From JAVJQS01 sp040218815 (lineage in GTDB: Bacteria; Bacteroidota; Bacteroidia; Flavobacteriales_E; Vicingaceae): a DNA stretch of 64,000 nucleotides. This document shows, in pieces, positions 26,769-35,741 of the stretch; within the stretch, counting starts at the first letter, position 1, and each line of letters begins with the position of its first letter. The position numbers and the translations under genes are program-made. A model generated the notes under the pieces. It was not told where the DNA came from, ran no database searches, and saw nothing but the letters and a program-made list of their open reading frames with translations. Where the stretch lies: positions 62,001 to 126,000 of the forward strand of contig JAVJQS010000007.1 in NCBI GenBank assembly GCA_040218815.1. Reading direction: 5' to 3'.

Positions 26769-28652
26769 ATGAAACCAGCTCAGCAACTTCATAAGTTGTT
26801 CAACTCTAAATTAATCGCGGTGCTAATCGCGATTTTTATTTTTGTTGCTCATTTAATTATGCGTAAGTATAATTACATGGACTATAAAAATGTTTTAGGT
26901 TGGGACATTTTAGCCTACTACATCTATCTGCCTTTTACTTTTATTTATGGCGACCCTGGTATTGCTGACCAATCTATTGTCCAATATATTTTTGAGACTT
27001 ATCAGCCATCTGGAACTTTTTATCAAGCCTTCCCCCTTCCCAATGGAAATTGGTCCCCCATGTATACGCTTGGGTTTGCAATTTTGTATTTCCCCTTCTT
27101 CATTATTGGCCATATCTGGGCATTACTAAGCAGCTATCCAGCAGATGGTTTTTCTTATCCCTATCAAGTGGCTATTTCCAATGGAGTTATGGTTTATATT
27201 ATCGGTGGGATATTTGCGCTGAGAAAGTTGTTGAAACGCTACTTTAGCGACCTTAATACTACTCTTGTACTTTTATGTATGTTGTTGGGTACTTCGTTTT
27301 TTCACGAAGCCATTGCCTATGAAATTGGTCCCCATGCTATGATGTTTGCTGGATTTGCGACCATACTGTGGTTAAATGCAAAATGGCATGATCACCCTAC
27401 TATGAAAACCGCTTTCTGGTTGGGCTTAGTAAGTGGCCTCTGCATATTAGCAAGAGGAAGTGGGATTTTTGTCGCAATAATTCCCGTCCTGTGGGGAGTA
27501 TATAACAAAGAAAGTTTACTCCAAAAAATCAATCTTTTATGGGTGAATTATCGGCAAATTCTTGTTGGATTTGTGGGCTTAGGAGTTTTTCCATTAATCC
27601 AGATCATCTACTGGAAATATGTAACAGGAGAATTTATTTTCAACACCTACCAGGTTACCCCAGGTTTTGATTGGTTCAGTCCGCACTTTGAGAAAGTTTT
27701 TTTTAGCTATAAAAAAGGCTGGCTACTTTACACTCCTATGATTGCCTTCTGTATTTTGGGCTTATTCCTAATTTGGAAAAACAATAAAAAAATTGCCCTT
27801 TCAATTATAGTCTTCTTTATTGTTAACGTATATGTTATTTCTGCGTGGGGAACTTGGTGGCAAGGAGGAAGTTTTGGTTCTCGTTATTTTGTTGATTCCT
27901 ATCCAATTTTGGCTCTGCCTCTAGGTTATCTCATTAAGGAGCTTCTCCAAAAAAAGCTGTTATTTTTTAGTTTTGCTCCCCTAGCTGGTTTTTTTATTTT
28001 CTTAAATCTTTTTCAAACATGGCAGTTTAATCAATTTATGTTCGATGGATACACCATGACAAAAGCATATTATTGGGAGATTTTTCTTGAAACTGAAGTT
28101 AGTGAAGAACAAAGAAAATTGGCAGAAATAACCAGGGACTTTAAACCAAAAGATATATTTAAAAACCCTGAAGACTATACTTCACATACAGAAGCTTTCA
28201 TGGATTTTGACAAGGTTAACACCATTCCTTTAGAAGAGAAGTTTTTAGATTCCAATAAGGCCTATAGCGGCACGTATTCCGCAAAAATTACTCCTGATAT
28301 TATGTTCGGTCCGACATATAAAATTCCTTATTATGAGTTAACCAGTAGAGAGCACGCTTGGATCAAAGTTAGCTTTCATTATTATTCAGAATCCCCCTTC
28401 ACTGAGAGCAATCCTACATTTGTAATTGAGATGGACCATAATAATGGACAGTATATCGAAAAAAGAAGAGATTGGGAACTCAAAAGTGAAAATCCTATGG
28501 TGGGTGAATGGAACTATTTTGAAATTGACTATTTAACACCCTACCCATTATCTGAGCAGAACGATGTATTTATAATATACGTTTATGTGCCAGGCAACAA
28601 GCCAATAAATATCGATGATTTCAAAGTTGAAGTTTTTGAACGAAACTGGTAA
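26769..28652 (+). CDS. Multi-spanning membrane protein, glycosyltransferase-like (GT-C type)
   Basis: This 627-residue protein has around ten membrane helices in the first 430 residues and a soluble C-terminal domain of about 180 residues. An acidic residue follows the first helix (GWDILAYYIYLPF), as in GT-C enzymes using polyprenyl-phosphate sugars. The C-terminal part is beta-rich (WIKVSFHYYSE, WNYFEIDYLTP), like a carbohydrate-binding jelly roll. Its start abuts scoB and a GT2 gene follows after 3 nt. A role in lipid-linked glycan synthesis is inferred from neighbours; I recognise no exact family. Confidence 0.65.
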   Translation: MKPAQQLHKLFNSKLIAVLIAIFIFVAHLIMRKYNYMDYKNVLGWDILAYYIYLPFTFIYGDPGIADQSIVQYIFETYQPSGTFYQAFPLPNGNWSPMYTLGFAILYFPFFIIGHIWALLSSYPADGFSYPYQVAISNGVMVYIIGGIFALRKLLKRYFSDLNTTLVLLCMLLGTSFFHEAIAYEIGPHAMMFAGFATILWLNAKWHDHPTMKTAFWLGLVSGLCILARGSGIFVAIIPVLWGVYNKESLLQKINLLWVNYRQILVGFVGLGVFPLIQIIYWKYVTGEFIFNTYQVTPGFDWFSPHFEKVFFSYKKGWLLYTPMIAFCILGLFLIWKNNKKIALSIIVFFIVNVYVISAWGTWWQGGSFGSRYFVDSYPILALPLGYLIKELLQKKLLFFSFAPLAGFFIFLNLFQTWQFNQFMFDGYTMTKAYYWEIFLETEVSEEQRKLAEITRDFKPKDIFKNPEDYTSHTEAFMDFDKVNTIPLEEKFLDSNKAYSGTYSAKITPDIMFGPTYKIPYYELTSREHAWIKVSFHYYSESPFTESNPTFVIEMDHNNGQYIEKRRDWELKSENPMVGEWNYFEIDYLTPYPLSEQNDVFIIYVYVPGNKPINIDDFKVEVFERNW

Positions 28653-28655
28653 ACT

Positions 28656-29369
28656 ATGAAAAAACTCTCCATATTAATCCCCGCCTACAACGAAGAACGA
28701 ACCATTTTACCGCTACTACATCGGCTGAAAAATCTGCAGTTACCAGAAGGTTTAGATAAGGAGCTGATACTTGTAAATGACTGTTCGACAGATAATACTG
28801 AACAACTAATTAAGAGCTTTATAAAAGATAACCTAGCACTCGATATACAGTACTGTTTACAAGAAAAAAATCAAGGAAAAGGTGCCGTAATCAGAAAAGC
28901 GATAAGCCTTTCTAAAGGAGATTATTTAATTGTGCAGGATGCAGACTTAGAATACGACCCAAGAGAATACAATAAGTTACTAACTCCTGTGCTTGAAGGT
29001 AATGCCGATGTAGTTTATGGTTCTCGATTTATTGGCGGAAACCCACATAGGGTATTATTCTTTTGGCATTCCATTGGAAATAAATTCCTCACCTTTTTAT
29101 CAAACATGTTCACCAATTTAAACTTAACAGACATGGAAACCTGTTATAAATTGATGGATGCCAAAATTGCCAAGTCGCTTGAGCTCAATGAAAACAGATT
29201 TGGTTTTGAACCAGAAATTACAGCTAAACTGGCTCGAATACCCAACATAAGGATCTTCGAAGTTGGAATATCATATTATGGTAGAACCTATGAAGAAGGT
29301 AAGAAAATTGGATGGAAAGACGGATTTAGAGCAATTTACTGTATCTTAAAGTATGGCTTGTTACGCTGA
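28656..29369 (+). CDS. GT2 glycosyltransferase (dolichyl-phosphate mannosyltransferase-like)
   Basis: The 237 residues have the GT-A fold: ILIPAYNEERTI at the N-terminus, VNDCSTDNT, the donor and metal-binding QDADLEYDP, then GSRFIGG. There is no C-terminal membrane helix pair, so it resembles soluble Dpm1-type enzymes that load a sugar onto a polyprenyl phosphate. That would supply the membrane GT-C-like proteins on either side. It is co-directional with, and 3 nt after, the membrane protein gene. Confidence 0.88.
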   Translation: MKKLSILIPAYNEERTILPLLHRLKNLQLPEGLDKELILVNDCSTDNTEQLIKSFIKDNLALDIQYCLQEKNQGKGAVIRKAISLSKGDYLIVQDADLEYDPREYNKLLTPVLEGNADVVYGSRFIGGNPHRVLFFWHSIGNKFLTFLSNMFTNLNLTDMETCYKLMDAKIAKSLELNENRFGFEPEITAKLARIPNIRIFEVGISYYGRTYEEGKKIGWKDGFRAIYCILKYGLLR

Positions 29370-29378
29370 TTTAATTAA

Positions 29379-30887
29379 TTATTGAAGATTATAGACTCTT
29401 ATTCCTTTAAAATCAAGTTGCAGCTTATCACGGTAAGGATCGATTATTGAGTTATCATAATAACTGCTATCTGATACAATTAACCATTTCGCTCCTTGAT
29501 CTATTTTTTCTTGAAAAATTCTAGGTTCTCGAATCGAGTTTAATGCGGTCCAACCATTCATATTAATGGCATACAAAGTAATGTTTGAACTTGGATCGTG
29601 AGGTACTAAAACTAAGTCGTTTTGATCCATTCCATACGATTCCAGCTGCTCCCTTAACTCATATAAATCCTTGTCTAGCCATCCTGTTTCAATTGCAAAT
29701 CGCTCCTCCGCCCTTCTCTTTCCATGAATTACACTTGCAATCAATAAGACCAAGAATAAGCCTTGAAAGGTGTAATTAATCCATCTTCTTTTTTGTAAGA
29801 TAAACCCATATTTCTTCACCCAAAAAATCAGTGTTAGTGGAATAATGAACAATAGGTTTATTACATAATAGTCATGGTATGAAAACTGAGAATAGAAAAG
29901 CGCAACAAATGCTATGAAACCTAAAATGGAAAAAAAATAGATCCAATAGAAGGGACTTTTTAGCTCTTTTTTAGAGATAGGAATAATTGTAAGCAATGCA
30001 AAAGCATATAAGCAGTGTAAGCCAGTTGCATAAAAATACTCTCTCGACCACCCTTTTAGCCTTAATGCAACTTCATTAATTTCTTGTGAACTTAAACTCC
30101 AAATGGGCGCGCTGCGCAAATAAAAATAGCTGGTTTCATTCACTTTATTATACCACGATGCATAGTAATACCATGCAAAAATGACTAAAAAGGAAATAAC
30201 AAAAGGAATGAATTTATAGATTAGTGCTTGCGTTGAAATTTGCCACCTAATTCTTTTTATAAGCAGAGATGCCCCTAAAACGACTGCAAAAGCTAGGATG
30301 GAGAGTAAAGAGGTAATTTTTAAAGTTGCTGATAAAACAACAAAAATGCACGTGATTACTAGGTGTTTTCTATTCCGTTCATTTACATATTTATACAGGT
30401 AGTACCATGCTATGAATATAAAAGCTAATGCTATTGGGTCGGGTAAAAAACTAGCTCCATAAACGATTAAGATTGGAGAAGTAAATGTGAACAATGAAAT
30501 GAGCATTGCCCAAATTTTATCCTTCAATAGATCAGCACAAAAGCGATAAAGAAAGTAATATCCGATCATGCTTGTTAAAATCCAAACAGACCTAAAGACC
30601 CAATTATGTACCCCGAAAATATGATAGAAAATAGAAACAATATAATACATGAATGGAAACTCTCCTGCTGCTTTTCCTTCTCCTCCTAGGCGATTATGCA
30701 TTTCAGGTTTAAATAGAGAGTTGCCCTCCTCAAAAAACTTTTGGGCTATTGAAAGTCCATCCGTTTGCCTCCAGACATGAATGCCATCTGCAGGATCATT
30801 TATAATCTCAAAATAACTATACAAGTAGCCAAGTAGAACTAAAAATAGAACGAAAATTAATCCACTAAATCGATTTAATAATTTCAT
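29379..30887 (-). CDS. GT39-like membrane glycosyltransferase
   Basis: The protein has 502 residues with about 11 membrane helices. The first extracytoplasmic loop contains DPADGIHVWRQTDGL, which fits the acidic and aromatic active-site loop of ArnT/PMT-type enzymes. The C-terminal 80 residues are soluble. It converges with the GT2 gene (9-nt gap) and is downstream of another large membrane protein on the minus strand. The donor is probably a polyprenyl-phosphate sugar; the acceptor is unknown. Confidence 0.7.
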   Translation of the reverse strand: MKLLNRFSGLIFVLFLVLLGYLYSYFEIINDPADGIHVWRQTDGLSIAQKFFEEGNSLFKPEMHNRLGGEGKAAGEFPFMYYIVSIFYHIFGVHNWVFRSVWILTSMIGYYFLYRFCADLLKDKIWAMLISLFTFTSPILIVYGASFLPDPIALAFIFIAWYYLYKYVNERNRKHLVITCIFVVLSATLKITSLLSILAFAVVLGASLLIKRIRWQISTQALIYKFIPFVISFLVIFAWYYYASWYNKVNETSYFYLRSAPIWSLSSQEINEVALRLKGWSREYFYATGLHCLYAFALLTIIPISKKELKSPFYWIYFFSILGFIAFVALFYSQFSYHDYYVINLLFIIPLTLIFWVKKYGFILQKRRWINYTFQGLFLVLLIASVIHGKRRAEERFAIETGWLDKDLYELREQLESYGMDQNDLVLVPHDPSSNITLYAINMNGWTALNSIREPRIFQEKIDQGAKWLIVSDSSYYDNSIIDPYRDKLQLDFKGIRVYNLQ

Positions 30888-30951
30888 TTTAGTTTAAAAT
30901 AATTTTAATCCCTACCTTGTTTATAAACATCATCTTTTTGTTTTTATTCCT

Positions 30952-32676
30952 TTAATCGCTTAGCCTTTTATTTTTTTCAAACTTATTATAATCCAATTGA
31001 TAAACATAGTCAACCGCTCGAGTCATTATGCTATCAACACTAACATTTTCATTTTCTGCTGAAATTTTTACTTGGTTAAACCAATCTGGATCAGCTTTTA
31101 TTCTGTCTGCATAATTTTTTTTAATTGTCTCCACTTTTTTCCTCTCAACTACTGGAATAAACTCATCCTTTGACTGAACATATCCAAGTTGATTTAAGTC
31201 ATCCTTATTTATGTATGCATAACCCTGATAGTAAGTGACCTGCTCTTTAAGAGAGTCTACTTTGCTTGGATTAATTCCCCTAAGTTTAAGTTGGTCTAAA
31301 GCTCCCTCTTTAACTAACATCTTAACAATCTCCTCAGAATCATTTGTATATGTTCTAACGCTGTCTGTTGAAGATAGCTCATATAGGGAGACTCTTCCCA
31401 TAAAAATTTGAGGTTCAGGATTATATAAGCCAGGGTAATTTGCAAAAATATATTTTGATAGCTTGTTTAAGTGATTGGCATGCCACTTAACTTCACTGTA
31501 ATCAATTTGTTGAGTTATGATAAACACCTGACTAATAATAATTACTGAAGACACTTTGTAAAAAGTCATCTTTTTCCAATTCCTTATTCTAAAAAATAAT
31601 ACAACAACAATAATCACACTGCACCAAACAGTATACCTATTAATAACTGAACTGCCATGGTTCCAATTGGTAGTTTGCATAATAAGCAAAGACATTAATA
31701 AGATAGATGCCAGCAGCATATAATAGCTTTTAACTCTTCTCTGAATTAAGTCCTTAATTAATAATCCAACTAATAAAAAGAATATGAGGGGAAAACCTAT
31801 GATCATGCCTTGGTTTAAGTCAAAGAAAAAGCTCCATAGCCTTTTTAATGAAATATTATTCACATCTATGTAACCTTCATTATTAATTAAACTGAAATCA
31901 TTGAAATGGTAGTAGTAAAAGCACAATGGAATGATTATCCAAAAACTGCTGAAAAATAATTTTAGCAAATTTTTAACTCCCAAGCCATTTTTAATCAATA
32001 GCTCAATGAATACCAACAGGGCTAATACAAATAATGCCTGATTTTGAAGGCTAGCAAGTGAAACTAAAAGAAGTGTTATGTATTTTCTATCAGTGTAATA
32101 ATAAAATATGGCTACGAACACTAAAACCCCTGAATATACTTCAGTGTGAGCCCAGTCAATATACCACAGGATAGGTGAAAAAAGAAAGAGTAATGAGAAA
32201 ACAATTTTTTCACCCCAAGTAAATTTACTGTAAGTGAGGAACACCCATAAAGCCAAAAAAATGAAGAACAAGTTGGTTGCCAAATGCGCTAACCTAATGT
32301 CTTCATCTAATTGCTCCAAAACGAGCCTTGCAGGCGCTGCAAGTAAAGAATAAAACCAAAAATGATAGCCATAGATTTTATTATTCCTTAGCGATGGAAA
32401 GTATCCTAACAAGGTGACTCCTTCGCTACCGACATTTGCTGTTTTTATAAAGTCTCCTTTCCTGTGAATCTCAAGCCCTTTCTTATTGAGCTTTGCCATA
32501 TACTCAGCTGCATCTTCTCCTCTTAAATCAGGGCTGCCATGATTGACAAAACTTTCTGTAATTAAGACATATTCAACTCCATCGCCATAAGGTAGATGAA
32601 CGCCTATTTTGGAAAAATAACACAGCAATACAATATATAAGGAAGTTAATATTGCTAGGATGTAATGCTTTTTCAT
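30952..32676 (-). CDS. Large membrane protein, possible glycosyltransferase
   Basis: This 574-residue protein has about ten membrane helices up to residue 410 and a soluble lysine/glutamate-rich C-terminal region of 150 residues. A loop after helix 1 contains PYGDGVEYVLITES, again an acidic pair after helix one as in GT-C proteins, but overall similarity is too weak for a firm family call. It probably shares a transcript with the GT39-like gene (64-nt gap) and diverges from a GT2 gene, so a role in surface glycan assembly is likely. Confidence 0.6.
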   Translation of the reverse strand: MKKHYILAILTSLYIVLLCYFSKIGVHLPYGDGVEYVLITESFVNHGSPDLRGEDAAEYMAKLNKKGLEIHRKGDFIKTANVGSEGVTLLGYFPSLRNNKIYGYHFWFYSLLAAPARLVLEQLDEDIRLAHLATNLFFIFLALWVFLTYSKFTWGEKIVFSLLFLFSPILWYIDWAHTEVYSGVLVFVAIFYYYTDRKYITLLLVSLASLQNQALFVLALLVFIELLIKNGLGVKNLLKLFFSSFWIIIPLCFYYYHFNDFSLINNEGYIDVNNISLKRLWSFFFDLNQGMIIGFPLIFFLLVGLLIKDLIQRRVKSYYMLLASILLMSLLIMQTTNWNHGSSVINRYTVWCSVIIVVVLFFRIRNWKKMTFYKVSSVIIISQVFIITQQIDYSEVKWHANHLNKLSKYIFANYPGLYNPEPQIFMGRVSLYELSSTDSVRTYTNDSEEIVKMLVKEGALDQLKLRGINPSKVDSLKEQVTYYQGYAYINKDDLNQLGYVQSKDEFIPVVERKKVETIKKNYADRIKADPDWFNQVKISAENENVSVDSIMTRAVDYVYQLDYNKFEKNKRLSD

Positions 32677-32687
32677 CTGGTATAAGT

Positions 32688-32695
32688 TAACTTTG
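32688..32695 (+). promoter_or_regulatory. Candidate -7 box for GT2 gene
   Basis: TAACTTTG matches TANNTTTG and lies 48 nt before the ATG at 32744. No -33 element was identified. Confidence 0.4.
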
Positions 32696-32743
32696 CGAAG
32701 ATATTTTTTTTAAATAATAATAAGCAAGTCCTTTTCTTTTTTT

Positions 32744-33487
32744 ATGAGCGATTCAGTAGTTGTCATAATTCCCTGTTATAATGAAGATAAAAGACTGGCT
32801 GTTGAGGCTTTCCTAAGCTTTTGTAATCAATCAAATAATCAAAACATCTCTTTTTTATTTGTCAACGATGGCAGCAGTGACAACACTATTAAAGTGTTAA
32901 GTACACTTGAAAAGAGCTTGCCCAATAATGTTCACGTTTTAGATCTTAAAAAAAATGTAGGTAAAGCTGAAGCAATTAGAAAAGGGATGCTTTATCTCGA
33001 CAAAAACAACTATTCTTTTATTGGGTATTTTGATGCCGATTTAGCAACTCCATTGGAGGAACTAGAAAATTTAATTGCTCATACTAAAAAGCAAACTTCT
33101 CCATATTTGGTTATGGGATCTAGAGTAAAATTGCTTGGTTCTACAGAAATTAAACGAAAAATGAGAAGGCATTATATTGGAAGAATATTTGCTACAGTTG
33201 TGAGTAATATGTTGAATCTTCCAGTATATGACACGCAATGTGGGGCGAAAGTGATTAAAAGTGATATTGTAGAAAGCTTGTTTGAAAAGCCTTTTCTTTC
33301 AAAATGGTTATTTGATGTTGAACTATTATTTCGATTAAAGCAAAACTACCCTGACTTCGAAAATCGAATAGTTGAAGTCCCCCTTAAAAAATGGGAAGAT
33401 AAGGATGGTTCAAAAATTGGACTCACTTACTTTTTAAGAGCCCCTTTTGACTTACTAAAGATTTACTTTAAGTATTCAAGGTCTTAA
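32744..33487 (+). CDS. GT2 glycosyltransferase (DPG synthase-like)
   Basis: The 247 residues have the GT-A features VVIIPCYNEDKRL, VNDGSSDNT, YFDADLATPLEE (metal/donor site) and GSRVKLLG. The conserved tail includes YDTQCGAKVI and WLFDVELLFRLK. The architecture resembles dolichyl-phosphate glucosyl- or mannosyltransferases without a membrane anchor. It is a second candidate polyprenyl-phosphate sugar synthase in this cluster and is divergent from the large membrane protein gene. Confidence 0.88.
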   Translation: MSDSVVVIIPCYNEDKRLAVEAFLSFCNQSNNQNISFLFVNDGSSDNTIKVLSTLEKSLPNNVHVLDLKKNVGKAEAIRKGMLYLDKNNYSFIGYFDADLATPLEELENLIAHTKKQTSPYLVMGSRVKLLGSTEIKRKMRRHYIGRIFATVVSNMLNLPVYDTQCGAKVIKSDIVESLFEKPFLSKWLFDVELLFRLKQNYPDFENRIVEVPLKKWEDKDGSKIGLTYFLRAPFDLLKIYFKYSRS

Positions 33488-33503
33488 TTACAATTGGAAT
33501 ATT

Positions 33504-34691
33504 CTAAATCACCCCTAGCTCCTTCCCTATTTTAGTAAAAGCAGCAATGGCTTTGTCTAAGTGTTCTTTTTCATGAGCAGCAGAAAGCTGGACTCTAATT
33601 CTAGCTTGACCTTTAGGAACAACTGGATAAAAGAACCCAATTACATAAATGCCTTCTTCTAATAGTTTGTCAGCAAAATCTTGTGAAAGTTTTGCATCAT
33701 ATAGCATTATAGGAACAATAGCAGAATCGCCATCTTTATAGTCAAAGCCAGCATTTTTTATCCCCTCCTTAAAATAAGCTACATTATCCATCAGTCGATC
33801 TCTAAGCGCTGTGCTTTCATTCAATAAATCAAATACCGCATTTGATGCTCCAACAATAGCAGGAGCTAATGAATTGGAAAATAAATAAGGTCTAGATCGC
33901 TGGCGTAACATTTCAATGATTTCTTTTTTTCCTGTTGTAAAACCGCCCATAGCGCCACCTAGTGCCTTACCTAAGGTTCCAGTAATAATATCAACTCTTC
34001 CTAATACACCACAATATTCCGGAGTTCCCCTACCCGTTTTACCAATAAACCCATGAGCATGACAATCATCAACCATTACCATAGCGTCATATTTATCGGC
34101 TAGGTCACAGATTTTATCTAACTGTGCTAGGTATCCATCCATTGAAAATACCCCATCGGTTACAATAATTCTAAAGCGTTGCTCTTGAGCTTTTTTAAGT
34201 TGCTCCTCTAAGTCCGCCATGTTATTGTTTTCGTAACGATAACGGGCTGCCTTACATAAACGAACACCATCGATGATCGAAGCATGATTCAAGGAATCTG
34301 AAATAATCGCATCTTCTTTGGATAAAATTGGCTCAAATACTCCTCCATTTGCATCAAAAGCTGCTGCATAAAGTATAGTGTCTTCAGTACCACAGAACTT
34401 TGCGATCTTGGCTTCTAACTCTTTATGAATGTCTTGTGTTCCGCAGATAAAGCGCACCGATGACATACCAAAACCATGGGTATCAAGCGCACTTTTTGCC
34501 GCCTTAACAACCTTGGGGTGAGAAGAAAGACCCAAGTAGTTATTTGAACAAAAATTTAATACTTCCTTCCCATTACTTAGCTTAATTGAAGCATCTTGTT
34601 TTGATGCAATTACGCGTTCTTTTTTAAAAAGACCATCTGCTTCAATTTGTTTTAATTCCTCACTTAAGTATTCTTTTACTTTTCCGTACAT
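33504..34691 (-). CDS. kbl: Glycine C-acetyltransferase (2-amino-3-ketobutyrate CoA ligase)
   Basis: This PLP enzyme cleaves 2-amino-3-ketobutyrate with CoA to glycine and acetyl-CoA, the second step of threonine breakdown. The 395 residues belong to the alpha-oxoamine synthase family, with FCSNNYLGLSSHP, the cofactor-binding DDCHAHGFIG and the PLP lysine K242 in GTLGKALGGAMGG. Other members of the family (for example serine palmitoyltransferase or BioF) are alternatives but the full-length match favours Kbl. Threonine dehydrogenase is not in the window. It follows gpsA after 12 nt. Confidence 0.9.
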   Translation of the reverse strand: MYGKVKEYLSEELKQIEADGLFKKERVIASKQDASIKLSNGKEVLNFCSNNYLGLSSHPKVVKAAKSALDTHGFGMSSVRFICGTQDIHKELEAKIAKFCGTEDTILYAAAFDANGGVFEPILSKEDAIISDSLNHASIIDGVRLCKAARYRYENNNMADLEEQLKKAQEQRFRIIVTDGVFSMDGYLAQLDKICDLADKYDAMVMVDDCHAHGFIGKTGRGTPEYCGVLGRVDIITGTLGKALGGAMGGFTTGKKEIIEMLRQRSRPYLFSNSLAPAIVGASNAVFDLLNESTALRDRLMDNVAYFKEGIKNAGFDYKDGDSAIVPIMLYDAKLSQDFADKLLEEGIYVIGFFYPVVPKGQARIRVQLSAAHEKEHLDKAIAAFTKIGKELGVI

Positions 34692-34703
34692 ATTTCTTTT
34701 ACT

Positions 34704-35699
34704 TTAAATCAATTTATCAGCTAATATTCGCATTTCTACTGCTGGTGCCATTTGCTCATATAAAACTCTATGAACGGCGGTTGCAATTGGTATATCTACA
34801 TCAAACTTTTCATTAATTTTTAAGATACTTTTTGCAGCATAATATCCTTCTGCAGTCATGTTCATTTCCATCTGGGCAGACATCACAGAATACCCTTTAC
34901 CAACCATACTTCCAAAGGTTCTATTTCTTGAAAACTGTGAATAAGCAGTTACCAATAAGTCACCCAGGTAAGCTGAGGATTTTACATCACGGTGAATAGG
35001 ATTTAAGGCATCAACAAATCGTTCGATTTCTTGCACTGCATTAGATATAAGAACTGCCTGAAAATTGTCGCCATAGCCTAATCCATGATAAATTCCAGAT
35101 GCTACCGCATAAATGTTTTTCAAAATAGCAGAGAGCTCTGTCCCAAACAAGTCATCAGATAAGTGGGTTTTTATATACCTACACTCTAACAAATCAGCTA
35201 AAACCTTTGCTCTCTCTTGATCTTGACAAGCAATTGTAAGATAAGATAGGCGCTCCAAAGCAACTTCTTCAGCGTGGCAAGGACCGCTGATCATTCCTAT
35301 CTGCTCGTAAGGTGTTCCGAAACGCTTGTGAATGAATCGAGCAGGAATTTGATGAACTTCTGGTACAATGCCTTTAACAGCAGAATAAACCGTTTTGTTT
35401 TTTAAATCTGAATTGTCTCTTTCTCCAAAAACATCCATTAAAAATGCTGAAGGAGTGGCAATTACTATAAATTCTGAACTGGCAATAATTTCATCTAAAT
35501 TATTGCTCACGTTAATTTTTTCGCGTTCAAACTGAACAGCTGATAAATAACGTGGATTGTGCATGTATTTATTGATGTAATTGGCTTTATCTGCGTTTCG
35601 CATCCACCAATGCACTTTCTCCGCATTGTTGCTGAGCATTTTAACGATTGCAGTTGCCCAACTTCCTCCACCAATTACCGCTATTTCTTTAGCTTCCAA
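34704..35699 (-). CDS. gpsA: Glycerol-3-phosphate dehydrogenase [NAD(P)+]
   Basis: It reduces dihydroxyacetone phosphate to sn-glycerol 3-phosphate for phospholipid synthesis, in the cytoplasm. The 331 residues show the Rossmann start IAVIGGGSWATAIVKML, the SAVKGI segment with the catalytic-region lysine, SGPCHAEEV, and the C-terminal LKNIYAVASGI and SSAYLGDLLVT motifs. It lies 42 nt after lysS and 12 nt before kbl on the minus strand, so these three probably share transcription. Confidence 0.95.
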   Translation of the reverse strand: MEAKEIAVIGGGSWATAIVKMLSNNAEKVHWWMRNADKANYINKYMHNPRYLSAVQFEREKINVSNNLDEIIASSEFIVIATPSAFLMDVFGERDNSDLKNKTVYSAVKGIVPEVHQIPARFIHKRFGTPYEQIGMISGPCHAEEVALERLSYLTIACQDQERAKVLADLLECRYIKTHLSDDLFGTELSAILKNIYAVASGIYHGLGYGDNFQAVLISNAVQEIERFVDALNPIHRDVKSSAYLGDLLVTAYSQFSRNRTFGSMVGKGYSVMSAQMEMNMTAEGYYAAKSILKINEKFDVDIPIATAVHRVLYEQMAPAVEMRILADKLI

Positions 35700-35741
35700 A
35701 TTTGTCTGTTTTTGTAACTTCTAAGTTAGAAAGTTAATTAT

